Source of the DNA: Streptomyces sp. NBC_00659
GTDB taxonomy: Bacteria; Actinomycetota; Actinomycetes; Streptomycetales; Streptomycetaceae
DNA length: 64,000 nt
Assembly (NCBI RefSeq): GCF_036226925.1
Contig: NZ_CP109031.1
Coordinates: 7,130,001 to 7,194,000, forward strand
Direction: 5' to 3'
Position 1 is the stretch's first letter. Each line of letters opens with the position of its first letter. Below the pieces are notes generated by a model. The model was not told the DNA's origin and did not search any database. It saw only the letters and a program-made list of their open reading frames with translations. This document shows positions 26,226 to 34,900 of the stretch, piece after piece. The translations under genes and the position numbers were made by a program.

Positions 26226-26978
26226 TCAGACCGCCGCATCCGGAACGCTTTTCGGCAGGGTGCCGACGCGGTCGTGTCCCTCGACGGCGACCGTCAGTCC
26301 GGGAGCGATCTCCGTGAACCCCGCGTCACGGACCAACGGCAGCTCGGAAGCGCTGAGTTCACTCCAGCGGGCCGGGTCGGCCGTGCGCACCGAGAGGGCG
26401 AAGCCCGCCTCGCGCCAGGCGATCCGCTCCTTCTCCGACAGTTCCCACCAGGCCAGCTGGGCGCCATGGCCCGTCTGCGCCATCGTCTTGCCGGCCGACA
26501 TGTCGAGTTCCGGGTTCAGCCACAGCACGGGCGCCGCCGGATCGGCCGGTGCCGGGGGCTCCGGATCGTCGAGATCCGTGCCGGACACCTGGAGCCGTGC
26601 CAGGTCCTTGGGCCAGCCGTCCAGCGGTACCGGCGGGAAAACCCGTACCTCCGCGGACCGCCCGGTCACGGTGATGCCGGGCAGAGTCTCGGCCCGCCGC
26701 CACTCGGCTCCGCGCGCCCGCCGCACGACCTTGCGGATCCGGGCGTCCTGCCAGTCCCGCATCGCCTCCGCCCAGATACCGTCCCCGAGCGACCGCTCGT
26801 CGCTCAGGATGGTCAGCACGGCCCGGGCGGCGGTCTCCAGCGCGTCGGTGCGCGCCGGGGGAGCGGCCTTCTCGATGTGCACGACCAGCGGCAGCACGAA
26901 CTGCCGTGCCTCGTCGCGCACGGTGGGCTCGTCACGGAACGGGCTGTCGTCGGCGGGGGTGGGGTCGTCGCTGCTCAC
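26226..26978 (-). CDS. PTH2-like peptidyl-tRNA hydrolase family protein
   Basis: The protein is 250 aa from GTG 26978; longer upstream frame is Arg/Gly-rich and unsupported. The C-terminal third carries 'MSAGKTMAQTGHGAQLAWWE' and 'VRDAGFTEIAPGLTVAVEGH', which match the lysine-glycine-bearing start and closing strands of PTH2 domains. Residues 1-130 are a charged, helical region of unknown role. PTH2 enzymes release peptidyl-tRNA; whether this longer actinobacterial form does so is unproven. Confidence 0.72.
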   Translation of the reverse strand: MSSDDPTPADDSPFRDEPTVRDEARQFVLPLVVHIEKAAPPARTDALETAARAVLTILSDERSLGDGIWAEAMRDWQDARIRKVVRRARGAEWRRAETLPGITVTGRSAEVRVFPPVPLDGWPKDLARLQVSGTDLDDPEPPAPADPAAPVLWLNPELDMSAGKTMAQTGHGAQLAWWELSEKERIAWREAGFALSVRTADPARWSELSASELPLVRDAGFTEIAPGLTVAVEGHDRVGTLPKSVPDAAV

Positions 26979-27061
26979 GCCCCCAGTCTGCCAGGCGGAA
27001 GATCCGTTCCGGACGGACGGTCCGGTTCCGGAGCCGCCCGTCCGGCCGGTGCCGACGCCGG

Positions 27062-27274
27062 TCAGCCCGAACACGCGGTGCGCTGTGCCTCCTGCCAGGC
27101 GCAGACGGGGCACAGCGTGATCCCCCTGTACGACTCCGGATACTCGGTCGGTTCACGGCACAGCACGCACTCCGCGTACGGCGGCCCGGCCTGTTCCGCC
27201 GCCGGGTCGAGGGCGTCGCGGGAGTCCATGCCCGGCCGCCCGTTTCCGCCGGTCGCGCAGTGGTCGTCGCTCAT
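27062..27274 (-). CDS. small CxxC zinc-ribbon-like protein
   Basis: The protein is 70 aa from ATG 27274 behind GGTGGAGG. Two Cys pairs, 'CVLCREP' and 'LCPVCAWQ', are 15 residues apart and probably bind one zinc ion. No other domain. Conserved small proteins like this occur in streptomycetes, but I know no function. It is 83 bp upstream of the PTH2-like gene on the same strand. Confidence 0.65.
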   Translation of the reverse strand: MSDDHCATGGNGRPGMDSRDALDPAAEQAGPPYAECVLCREPTEYPESYRGITLCPVCAWQEAQRTACSG

Positions 27275-27367
27275 GCCTCCACCTTACGAGGAGGCGCACC
27301 GAGGTCCCCGGCCGTTTCAGCCGGTCCGGTAGGTCCGGGTCGGTCCGCCGGGCCGGCGGGCGCGCGT

Positions 27368-28372
27368 TCAACCGGCCCCGAACTCGTCCGGATTCCCCGA
27401 ATCCTTGGGGCCCTCCGGCTTCACGGGCACCCTGGGCTCGCCCAGGATCCCGAACGTGTCCGGGATACCGAGTCCGTCCGTGTCCGCGAACGCCTCCGGA
27501 AGGCCGAGAGCCTCCGGCACTCCGTTGATCCGCTCCGGCGGGGCGGGAGGCTCGACGGGCTCGACCGCCGGCCGCCGCTCCCGCTGCGACTCCGTCACCA
27601 CCGGCGGCTGTCCCGACTGGGCCCGTTCCAGGAAGCGCAGCAGTTCGACCGGGAAGGGCAGGACGAGGGTGGAGTTCTTCTCGGCCGCGACGGCCACCAC
27701 CGTCTGGAGCAGCCGCAGTTGGAGCGCGGCCGGCTGTTCCGACATCACCTCGGCGGCCTGCGCCAGCTTCTTGGACGCCTGAAGTTCCGCGTCCGCGTTG
27801 ATGATCCGGGCCCTGCGCTCGCGGTCGGCCTCGGCCTGGCGGGCCATGGACCGTTTCATCGTCTCGGGCAGCGACACGTCCTTGATCTCGACCCGGTCGA
27901 TCTGCACGCCCCAGCCGATCGCCGGGCTGTCGATCATCAACTCCAGCCCCTGGTTGAGCTTTTCGCGGTTGGAGAGCAGATCGTCCAGGTCGCTCTTGCC
28001 GATGATCGACCGGAGGGAGGTCTGCGCCATCTGCGAGACCGCGAAACGGTAGTCCTCGACCTGGACGATCGCGTTCGCCGCGTCCACCACCCGGAAGTAG
28101 ACGACCGCGTCCACGCGGACCGTGACGTTGTCCCGGGTGATGCCCTCCTGCGCCGGGATGGGCAGGGTCACGATCTGCATGTTGACCTTGCGCAGCCGGT
28201 CCACGAACGGCACGACCATGGTGAAGCCGGGGGAGCGGACCTCTCCCGCGAGCCGCCCGAGGCGGAAGACGACCCCGCGTTCGTACTGCTTGACGACCCG
28301 GGCGCCGGCCGCGACGTAGATCACCGAGGCGGAACAGGCCGCCGTGATCGCCACGATGAGTTCCTGGACCAT
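27368..28372 (-). CDS. slipin / SPFH (band 7) membrane protein
   Basis: The protein is 334 aa from ATG 28372 with GGGGG upstream. A short N-terminal membrane segment (residues 3-22) is followed by a band 7 domain: 'VKQYERGVVFRLGRL', 'TRDNVTVRVDAVVYFRV' and 'IDRVEIKDVSLPETMKRSMA'. The C-terminal 70 residues are Pro/Glu-rich. Slipins scaffold membrane microdomains and often work with an NfeD-type protease partner, which is absent here. Confidence 0.9.
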   Translation of the reverse strand: MVQELIVAITAACSASVIYVAAGARVVKQYERGVVFRLGRLAGEVRSPGFTMVVPFVDRLRKVNMQIVTLPIPAQEGITRDNVTVRVDAVVYFRVVDAANAIVQVEDYRFAVSQMAQTSLRSIIGKSDLDDLLSNREKLNQGLELMIDSPAIGWGVQIDRVEIKDVSLPETMKRSMARQAEADRERRARIINADAELQASKKLAQAAEVMSEQPAALQLRLLQTVVAVAAEKNSTLVLPFPVELLRFLERAQSGQPPVVTESQRERRPAVEPVEPPAPPERINGVPEALGLPEAFADTDGLGIPDTFGILGEPRVPVKPEGPKDSGNPDEFGAG

Positions 28373-28509
28373 GACGACCCCCTTCCGAGCCGCCCGACAA
28401 GTCTGGCCATTCCACTCTACGTCGCGGGGGCACGGTTGTTGCCGGGTCGGCGGGGAGGGGCTCCTGGTGCCCCGCCCCGCGTCCCGCGGCATGATCCGAA
28501 CGGCAGACC

Positions 28510-29616
28510 CTAGGCTCCCGGGTGCTCCACGAGCCCCTTCGCGTCGCGGGCGAGCGCGGTCAGCCGGGAGATCGCGCGGAAGTACTTCTTGCGGTAGCCG
28601 CCGTTCAGCATCTCCTCGCTGAACAGACGGTCGAAGGGCATTCCGGAGGCGAGGACCGGTACCTCGCGGTCGTACAGCCGGTCGGCGAGCACGACGAGCC
28701 GCAGCGCCGTCGACTGGTCCGGGACGGGCTGGACGTCGGTGAGGCAGACCGCCTTGATCCCGTCCGTCAGGGCGCCGTACCGGCTGGGGTGGACGCGGGC
28801 GAGATGGCCGAGCAGATGCGGGAAGTCGTCGAGGGACGCGCCGTCGGTGGCGTACGCGGCCTTGGTGACCTGCTCCTCGGAGAACGGGGACGGCGCCTCG
28901 GGCAGCCCGCGGTGGCGGTAGTCCTCGCCGTCGATGCGCAGCGAGCGGAAACGCGCGGACAGGCCCTGGATCTCCCGCAGGAAGTCGGCGGAGGCGAACC
29001 GGCCCTCGCCGAGCTTCCCCGGAAGCGTGTTCGAGGTGGCGGCGAGCGCCACGCCCGCGTCGACCAGCTTGCCGAGCAGGGTGGAGACGAGGACGGTGTC
29101 GCCCGGGTCGTCGAGTTCGAACTCGTCGATGCACAGGAGGCGGTGCCCGGAGAGGGTCTGCACGGTCTTCTGGAAGCCGAGCGCGCCGACCAGGTTGGTC
29201 AGCTCGACGAAGGTGCCGAACGCCTTGAGCGCGGGCTCCGCCGGGGTCGCGTGCCACAGCGAGGCCAGGAGGTGGGTCTTGCCGACGCCGTAACCGCCGT
29301 CCAGGTAGACACCCCGGGGACCGGCCGGCGTCTTCGGGGCCTTGCCGCGGCCGAACAGCCTCCGCTTGGGCGTACCCACGGCGTGCGCCCCGCCGAGACC
29401 CCCGGCGAAGGTTTCGAGGATGCCTACGGCCTCGATCTGGCTCGGCTGGTTCGGGTCCGGGATGTACGTGGCGAAGCGCACCGAGTCGAAGCGCGGCGGC
29501 GGCACCATCTCGGCGACGAGCCGGTCGGCGGGGACGTGCGGCTCGCGGGCGCACAGGGACAGCGGGGCCGCTTCGGCTATCGGGTCGATCGCGGAGGCGG
29601 TGGAGGTGGACGACAC
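28510..29616 (-). CDS. zapE: cell division protein ZapE / AFG1-like ATPase
   Basis: The protein is 368 aa from GTG 29616, preceded by GGGGAACC. Walker A 'GGYGVGKTHLLAS', Walker B 'LLCIDEFELDD' and sensor region 'VALAATSNTLPGKLGEG' fit the AFG1/ZapE AAA family, as does 'KKYFRAISRL' near the end. The E. coli relative acts at the division ring; the streptomycete role is unknown. Its start codon lies 37 bp from that of the divergent reductase gene. Confidence 0.9.
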   Translation of the reverse strand: MSSTSTASAIDPIAEAAPLSLCAREPHVPADRLVAEMVPPPRFDSVRFATYIPDPNQPSQIEAVGILETFAGGLGGAHAVGTPKRRLFGRGKAPKTPAGPRGVYLDGGYGVGKTHLLASLWHATPAEPALKAFGTFVELTNLVGALGFQKTVQTLSGHRLLCIDEFELDDPGDTVLVSTLLGKLVDAGVALAATSNTLPGKLGEGRFASADFLREIQGLSARFRSLRIDGEDYRHRGLPEAPSPFSEEQVTKAAYATDGASLDDFPHLLGHLARVHPSRYGALTDGIKAVCLTDVQPVPDQSTALRLVVLADRLYDREVPVLASGMPFDRLFSEEMLNGGYRKKYFRAISRLTALARDAKGLVEHPGA

Positions 29617-29653
29617 GGTTCCCCACTCTATGCGCCGTGCCAGACTGCACGTC

Positions 29654-30463
29654 ATGCGACGCCTGTTCCCTGTGACCCATGAAACAGCAGCCGAGGCCTC
29701 TGCCGAGGCCTCGGGGGCGGATGTGACGGAACGCGAGTGGGAGCTCGGGGAGCTGGCGGAGGCGTACGCCTATCCCGAGGTCCGGTGGCCCTGGCTCCGG
29801 GCCAACATGGTCTCCACGCTCGACGGCGCCGCCCAGCACGACGGGCGCTCGCAGCCCATCTCGAACGCCACCGACATGAGGATCTTCGGTGTGCTCCGGG
29901 GGCTCGCGGACGTCGTGGTCGTCGGAGCCGAGACGGTGCGGCAGGAGGGCTACCGGCCGGCCCGCGCGCGTGAGGCCTTCGCGGCGCTGCGGGAGGCCGC
30001 CGGGCAGGGCCCCGCTCCCGCGATCGCGGTGGTCACGGCGAGCCTCGACCTGGACTTCTCGCTGCCGCTGTTCACCTCGCCCCTGGTGCCCACGCTGGTG
30101 CTGACCGGTGCCGCGGCGGCCCCGGACCGGGTCGCCGAGGCCGAGCGGGCGGGTGCGCGGGTGGTGATCGCCGGGGACGGCGTGGGGATCGATCCCGCGC
30201 GTGCCGTACGGGCCCTGGGCGACCTCGGGCACACCAGGCTGCTGACCGAGGGCGGGCCGAGGCTGCTGGGCCAGCTGATCGCGGCCGGTGTCCTGGACGA
30301 GATGTGCCTGACGCTGGCCCCGATGCTCGCCGCGGGTGACGCCCAGCGGATCGCGGGAGGGCCTTCGGTGCCGGTTCCCCAGCAGTTCGGACTGGTGTCC
30401 CTGCTGGAAGAGGCCGGGTTCCTGTACAGCCGGTACGGTCGGTCCGGCCGACAGTCGGAATAG
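29654..30463 (+). CDS. RibD C-terminal-domain reductase (pyrimidine reductase family)
   Basis: The protein is 269 aa, of the dihydrofolate-reductase-like fold used by riboflavin biosynthesis reductases. Visible motifs: 'ANMVSTLDGAAQHDGRS', 'DVVVVGAETVRQEGYRP' and 'RLLTEGGPRLLGQL' for NADPH binding. There is no deaminase domain, so it is a stand-alone reductase. Start at 29654 chosen by family; the ribosome binding site is weak and ATG 29630 is possible. Confidence 0.85.
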   Translation: MRRLFPVTHETAAEASAEASGADVTEREWELGELAEAYAYPEVRWPWLRANMVSTLDGAAQHDGRSQPISNATDMRIFGVLRGLADVVVVGAETVRQEGYRPARAREAFAALREAAGQGPAPAIAVVTASLDLDFSLPLFTSPLVPTLVLTGAAAAPDRVAEAERAGARVVIAGDGVGIDPARAVRALGDLGHTRLLTEGGPRLLGQLIAAGVLDEMCLTLAPMLAAGDAQRIAGGPSVPVPQQFGLVSLLEEAGFLYSRYGRSGRQSE

Positions 30464-30480
30464 TAGATTCCGTTTCTCTT
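30456..30480 (+). terminator. short hairpin with T-rich tail at the reductase stop codon
   Basis: A 6-bp stem (CGGAAT/ATTCCG, 30456-30461 and 30467-30472) with a 5-nt loop overlaps the TAG stop and is followed by TTTCTCTT. Short, so only a moderate case. Confidence 0.45.
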
Positions 30481-30579
30481 CCGACGGGCACACTAATTCG
30501 CGCAGTACCCGTGCTGTCACGGGGCAGGATGGTTTCCGCAGGGGGCCGGGACGGCCCACGGACGAGAAGGGCGCCTGTC

Positions 30580-31053
30580 GTGTTCACGAGCGTATTGATG
30601 ATCGAGAAGGCCCTGACGTCCGCCGACGTGGAGTTCGTCACCACCTTGCACGGTGACGAGACAGTCGCCTTCCACGTGCTCCTCCAGCCCCGGGGCGACC
30701 AGGCGGACCGGCTGCTGCGGGCCATCGACGACGTCGCGATGGGCGAGCTCGACGAGGCGACCCGCGAGGGCGAGACGCCGGAGGGCGAGGAGGCCGCGAG
30801 TCAGGGCGAACGGGCACTGGAGGTGTCGCTGGTGGCGCTGCGCGGTTCCGGCAGCACGGCCGAGGGCCGGCTCATCGAGGACCACCCCCTCGACGCGCTG
30901 AAGACCTTGGTCGACGAGGTGGAGGCCGACGAGGTCATCGTGCTGACCGACCCCCACTACGTGGAGGAGTTCTTCCACCGTGACTGGGCCTCCCGGGCCC
31001 GCCACAAGGTGGGCGTGCCGGTCCTGAAGCTTTTCTCGCACAGCAAGGCGTGA
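30580..31053 (+). CDS. conserved hypothetical protein upstream of murC
   Basis: The protein is 157 aa from GTG 30580, with GAAGGGCG about 9 bases upstream; ATG 30598 would drop six residues. A central acidic region (residues 50-75, Glu-rich) separates two folded parts. The C-terminal 'ADEVIVLTDPHYVEEFFHRD' and 'VGVPVLKLFSHS' resemble a Rossmann-like strand-helix pattern as in universal stress proteins (weak inference). Co-directional with murC and probably streptomycete-conserved. Function not known. Confidence 0.7.
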   Translation: MFTSVLMIEKALTSADVEFVTTLHGDETVAFHVLLQPRGDQADRLLRAIDDVAMGELDEATREGETPEGEEAASQGERALEVSLVALRGSGSTAEGRLIEDHPLDALKTLVDEVEADEVIVLTDPHYVEEFFHRDWASRARHKVGVPVLKLFSHSKA

Positions 31054-31131
31054 GCGGGCTCCCGGTTCCGGGGGCATGAGAGCGGCCCGGGCGCGTGTCC
31101 CTGGCGCCCGGGGCCCGTCCGCCGGTGTCCC

Positions 31132-31161
31132 TTGTGAGGCGCTGTCCGTCGCACCCAATAG
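31132..31161 (+). promoter_or_regulatory. possible murC promoter
   Basis: TTGTGA (31132-31137), 18 bp, then CAATAG (31156-31161), giving a transcript leader of about 60 bases before murC at 31228. The -10 match is poor; TAGGCT, a common streptomycete -10, overlaps 3 bases later with a longer spacer. Confidence 0.35.
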
Positions 31162-31227
31162 GCTGGGCCCGCGTTCCCCTCGGGAGAACGCGCCCACCTT
31201 CGTACCGGATCTTGGGGAGATACACGC

Positions 31228-32616
31228 ATGGCACCCGGCCTTCCTACCGCGATGGACCGACCGCACTTCATCGGCATCGGCGGCGCCGGGATGTCGGGCA
31301 TCGCGAAGATCCTCGCGCAGCGTGGAGCCCAGGTGGCGGGCAGCGACGCGAAGGAGTCCGCCACCGCCGAGGCGCTGCGCGCGCTGGGCGCCACGGTCCA
31401 CATCGGGCACGCGGCCGGCCACCTCGCCCCCGACGCCACCTGTGTCGTGGTCTCCTCCGCGATCCGCGCGGACAACCCGGAGCTCGCCCGCGCGGCCGAG
31501 CTCGGCATCCCGGTCGTCCACCGCTCGGACGCCCTCGCCCGGCTGATGGACGGCCTGCGCCCGATCGCGGTCGCCGGCACGCACGGCAAGACGACCACCA
31601 CCTCGATGCTGGCCGTGTCCCTGTCCTCGCTCGGCCTGGCCCCGTCGTACGCCATCGGCGGCGACCTCGACGCCCCCGGTTCGAACGCCCTGCACGGCGA
31701 GGGCGAGATCTTCGTCGCCGAGGCCGACGAGTCGGACCGCAGCTTCCACAAGTACGCGCCCGAGGTCGCGATCATCCTCAACGTCGAACTCGACCACCAC
31801 GCCAACTACGCGTCGATGGAAGAGATCTACGAGTCCTTCGAGACGTTCGTGGACCGTGTCACCGAGGGCGGCACGCTGGTGATCTCGGCGGACCACGAGG
31901 GCGCCCGCGAGCTGACCCGCCGTGTCACCGGCCGTGGGGTGCGCGTCGTGACGTACGGCGAGTCCGCCGACGCGGACGTCCGGGTGCTCTCCGTGGTCCC
32001 GCAGGGCCTGAAGAGCGAGGTGACGGTCCTGCTGGACGGCGCCGAGCTGACCTTCGCGGTCTCCGTACCCGGCCGCCACTACGCGCACAACGCCGTGGCG
32101 GCGCTGGCCGCGGGTGTCGCCCTGGGCGTCCCGGCCGCCGAGCTGGCCCCCGCGCTCGCCTCGTACACCGGCGTGAAGCGCCGCCTCCAGCTCAAGGGCG
32201 AGGCGGCCGGCGTCCAGGTCGTCGACTCCTACGCGCACCACCCGACCGAGATGACCGCCGACCTGGAGGCCATGCGCGCCGGCGCCTCGGGCCGCATCCT
32301 CGTGGTCTTCCAGCCGCACCTGTTCTCCCGCACCCAGGAGCTGGGCAAGGAGATGGGCGAGGCCCTGTCGCTGGCGGACGCCTCGGTCGTCCTGGACATC
32401 TACCCCGCCCGCGAGGACCCGATCCCCGGGATCACCAGCGAGCTGATCATCCAGTCCGCGCGGACCGCGGGCGCGGAGGTGACGCCGGTCCACGACAAGG
32501 CCGAGGTCCCGTCCGTCCTCGCGGGAATGACGAAGCCCGGTGATCTCGTTCTCACCATGGGCGCCGGCGACGTGACGGATCTCGGACCCGAGATCCTCGC
32601 CCGCCTGGCCGAGTGA
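31228..32616 (+). CDS. murC: UDP-N-acetylmuramate--L-alanine ligase
   Basis: The protein is 462 aa from ATG 31228 behind GGGGAGA. It adds L-alanine to UDP-MurNAc, the first amino-acid step of peptidoglycan. Motifs: 'HFIGIGGAGMSGIAKIL' for UDP-substrate binding, ATP loop 'AGTHGKTTTTSML', 'EADESDRSF' and 'DSYAHHPTEMTADL'. It sits outside the division and cell wall cluster, as is usual for streptomycetes (recalled). msrB follows 47 bp downstream. Confidence 0.96.
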   Translation: MAPGLPTAMDRPHFIGIGGAGMSGIAKILAQRGAQVAGSDAKESATAEALRALGATVHIGHAAGHLAPDATCVVVSSAIRADNPELARAAELGIPVVHRSDALARLMDGLRPIAVAGTHGKTTTTSMLAVSLSSLGLAPSYAIGGDLDAPGSNALHGEGEIFVAEADESDRSFHKYAPEVAIILNVELDHHANYASMEEIYESFETFVDRVTEGGTLVISADHEGARELTRRVTGRGVRVVTYGESADADVRVLSVVPQGLKSEVTVLLDGAELTFAVSVPGRHYAHNAVAALAAGVALGVPAAELAPALASYTGVKRRLQLKGEAAGVQVVDSYAHHPTEMTADLEAMRAGASGRILVVFQPHLFSRTQELGKEMGEALSLADASVVLDIYPAREDPIPGITSELIIQSARTAGAEVTPVHDKAEVPSVLAGMTKPGDLVLTMGAGDVTDLGPEILARLAE

Positions 32617-32663
32617 CCGTGGCCCCTCAGCGGGGCCTCCTTGAACGTGAGGGGTTGAGCTTC

Positions 32664-33071
32664 ATGTCGTACGACATCGAAAAGCCGGACGAGCAGTGGC
32701 GAGCGGAGCTGACCCCGGCCGAGTACACGGTGCTGCGCAAGGCCGGCACCGAGCCCGCCTTCACCGGTGAGTACACCGACACCAAGACGACGGGCGTCTA
32801 CTCCTGTCGCGCCTGCGGCGCCGAACTCTTCACCTCCACGGAGAAGTTCGAGTCGCACTGCGGCTGGCCGTCCTTCTACGACCCGAAGGACTCGGACGCC
32901 GTCGAACTGATCCAGGACCGTTCGCACGGAATGATGCGGACGGAGGTGCGGTGCGCCCGCTGCGGGTCGCACCTCGGCCATGTTTTCGAGGGTGAGGGGT
33001 ATGCGACGCCGACGGACCAGCGGTACTGCATCAACTCGATCTCGCTGCGGCTGACGCCGGACGAGGGCTGA
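32664..33071 (+). CDS. msrB: peptide-methionine (R)-S-oxide reductase
   Basis: The protein is 135 aa from ATG 32664. It reduces the R-form of methionine sulfoxide in proteins. The catalytic Cys is in 'QRYCINSISLR' near the C-terminus; the zinc site is two CxxC pairs, 'CRACGAEL' and 'CARCGSHLGH'. 'HCGWPSFY' and 'GHVFEGEGY' are family signatures. The enzyme lacks an obvious resolving Cys near position 60, so it may depend on another thiol. Likely co-transcribed with murC. Confidence 0.95.
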   Translation: MSYDIEKPDEQWRAELTPAEYTVLRKAGTEPAFTGEYTDTKTTGVYSCRACGAELFTSTEKFESHCGWPSFYDPKDSDAVELIQDRSHGMMRTEVRCARCGSHLGHVFEGEGYATPTDQRYCINSISLRLTPDEG

Positions 33072-33107
33072 GACTCTCTTCGCCTGCTCGGTCGTCCATC
33101 TCCGGAT

Positions 33108-33275
33108 TCATGAGATCCGCTTCAGATGCTGCGCGAGCTGGTGGAGGGCCCAGCCGCGGGGGTCGGTGCCGTCGCCGATCGGGTAGTGCAGAGCGGGTTC
33201 GGCGGCGGGGCCGAGCTGGACAGGGGTGGGGCCGAGGGGCGGGCTGAGGGCGTGGGCACGGCGGCTGTTGTCCTG
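33108..33275 (-). pseudogene. start-less C-terminal coding fragment
   Basis: A 55-codon minus-strand frame between two TGA stops (33276-33278 upstream, 33108-33110 at its end) has nearly all G/C third positions, as real genes here do, but contains no ATG, GTG or TTG. The peptide includes 'EPALHYPIGDGTDPRGWALH' and ends 'QLAQHLKRIS', which reads like a natural C-terminus. It looks like the remnant of a deleted gene between msrB and the flippase-like gene. I do not recognise the family. Confidence 0.55.
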
Positions 33276-33307
33276 TCAGAACCGGCCGTGTGCCGTCCCT
33301 TCGCCGT

Positions 33308-34444
33308 TCACAGCACCTTGCGGTGCACCAGGGCCGACAGGATGAGCGTGCCCGGGAGCAGCGGGATCCAGACCGTCAGGACGCGGTAGCCGATGACGGT
33401 GGCCGTCGACAGGCCCGTCGGGGCGCCCAGCGAGACCATCGTGAAGACCATGGCCGCGTCCACGGGGCCGATTCCGCCCGGTGCGGGTACGGCGCCGACG
33501 GCGGTACTCGCGATCAGCAGCGCGAACACCACCTGAGCCCACGACAGCGGCAGCCCGAGCGCGAAGCCGACCGCCGCGATCGTGCTCCCCTGGAGCACCG
33601 GGGCGACGGCCGAACCGCCCCAGAGGGCGAGCACGCGGCTGGGCCGGGTGTGCAGGATCCGTACATCGGTCAGCGCGGTGCGAACGAAGTCGACGGCCGG
33701 GCGGCGCAGCGGACGGACCGTCGTCACGAGCAGGCAGACGGTCGTGAGACCGAGCACCGCGCTTCCTGCCGCCGCCAGCAGCGTCGAGCGGTCCGGGGCG
33801 AGCGCGCCGAACCGCAGGGTGTCTCCGACGGCGATCAGGAAGACGATGAGCACCGGAATCCTCGCCACCGGCTTGACCAGCGAATACAGGGCGAGCGAGG
33901 CGGTCGCGCGAGCCAGGGGTATGCCTCTGCCCCGCAGGAAGCGCAGGGTGACCGCGTGGGCGCCGATGCTCGCCGGCAGCACGTGGTTGGCGGCGCCGGC
34001 GGCCAACTGCGACGCCAGCAGCAGGCCGGGCGGCAGCCGTTCCGGCAGGGCGCCCTGCCGGACGCACGCGGCGACGACCCAGCCCAGCAGGGTGAAGAGG
34101 AGCCCGGCCAGCAGCCACCAGGGATCGGCGTCACCCAGCCGGGCGACGCCGTCGAGCACGGCGCTCCGGTCCAGCGCCGCCCACGTCCCGATCAACAGCA
34201 GGGGGAACAGCGTCACCACCAGGCGGGTGAGGCGCGAGAGGGACGTGGGGCGGGCGGCAGCGGGAGGGGGGCAGGTGGTTGTCGGCGGGCAGGTGGCCGG
34301 AGGCGACTGCGTCGACGGGGAGTGCGCCGATGCGGGGTGGTCGGGGCAGGACACGTCGCCGGCCGCGGGGGTGGTGGTGCGTGTGGGTGACGGTGCCGCT
34401 GTGGGCGTGGGGGCGGGGAGGCTGTCGAGCGGAGGCAGGGACAC
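33308..34444 (-). CDS. UPF0104 / lysylphosphatidylglycerol synthase TM-region flippase-like protein
   Basis: The protein is 378 aa from GTG 34444. A 70-residue Pro/Thr/Ser-rich cytoplasmic-like N-terminus precedes about eight membrane helices. 'AAGAANHVLPASIGAHAVTLRFL' and 'VGAVPAPGGIGPVDAAMV' match the two conserved blocks of the MprF membrane part and the UPF0104 family. Without a synthase domain it probably moves a lipid or lipid-linked compound across the membrane; the substrate is unknown. Confidence 0.82.
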   Translation of the reverse strand: MSLPPLDSLPAPTPTAAPSPTRTTTPAAGDVSCPDHPASAHSPSTQSPPATCPPTTTCPPPAAARPTSLSRLTRLVVTLFPLLLIGTWAALDRSAVLDGVARLGDADPWWLLAGLLFTLLGWVVAACVRQGALPERLPPGLLLASQLAAGAANHVLPASIGAHAVTLRFLRGRGIPLARATASLALYSLVKPVARIPVLIVFLIAVGDTLRFGALAPDRSTLLAAAGSAVLGLTTVCLLVTTVRPLRRPAVDFVRTALTDVRILHTRPSRVLALWGGSAVAPVLQGSTIAAVGFALGLPLSWAQVVFALLIASTAVGAVPAPGGIGPVDAAMVFTMVSLGAPTGLSTATVIGYRVLTVWIPLLPGTLILSALVHRKVL

Positions 34445-34900
34445 GGCGCACGTTGTCCTTCCGCGTCACGCCCGGGTACGGACGGACGGATCCAAGGCGA
34501 AGCAACGGGGACGGGGGAAACGTGCCCGCCCGGTGTGACGCCACGGTGTCCGGGAGTGGAAGGGGGACCAGCGCGTGAGCGACACGGCGTCCGGCAAGGA
34601 GGGGAACGGCGCGGGAGCGCCACGGCCGAGGTGTCGACTCCGGCGCCGGATGCCTGGCGGTCCCCGGTGGTGGTCCCCGGTGGTTGCGTCGACGACCCCG
34701 GTGCCGGATGCCCGGTGGATCCAGGTGGCGTGAGTCCGGCCGACCCGGTGACGGACGTCCGTGCCCGGGGAGTCGGCGAGTCGCCGTCCGAGGCACCCGC
34801 GCACCCCCGATCCTGGCCTGACGCGCGGCCCTGGACTCCCCGGCCCGGGGGCCGCGCGCCCATCGCCGCTCCCGTGCCGCCCCGGAACCTACGGAGAACC
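34445..34900. other. 456-bp divergent intergenic region
   Basis: This lies between the flippase-like gene (minus) and the YhgE-like gene (plus). A plus-strand frame is open through it to 34535 but starts only at a weak site and reads as Arg/Pro-rich low complexity, so I place the gene start at 34901. GGTCCCCGGTGGT occurs twice in tandem near 34660-34685. Promoters for both genes should be here. Confidence 0.5.

Noticed and set aside
27368..30559. 1063-codon continuous minus-strand frame
   Set aside because: Only the 334 codons at its end encode the slipin; the rest crosses zapE and the reductase out of frame.
31681..31692. GTTCGAA-like tRNA T-loop motif
   Set aside because: It lies inside murC with no acceptor or anticodon stem around it; the same holds for the one in geoA.
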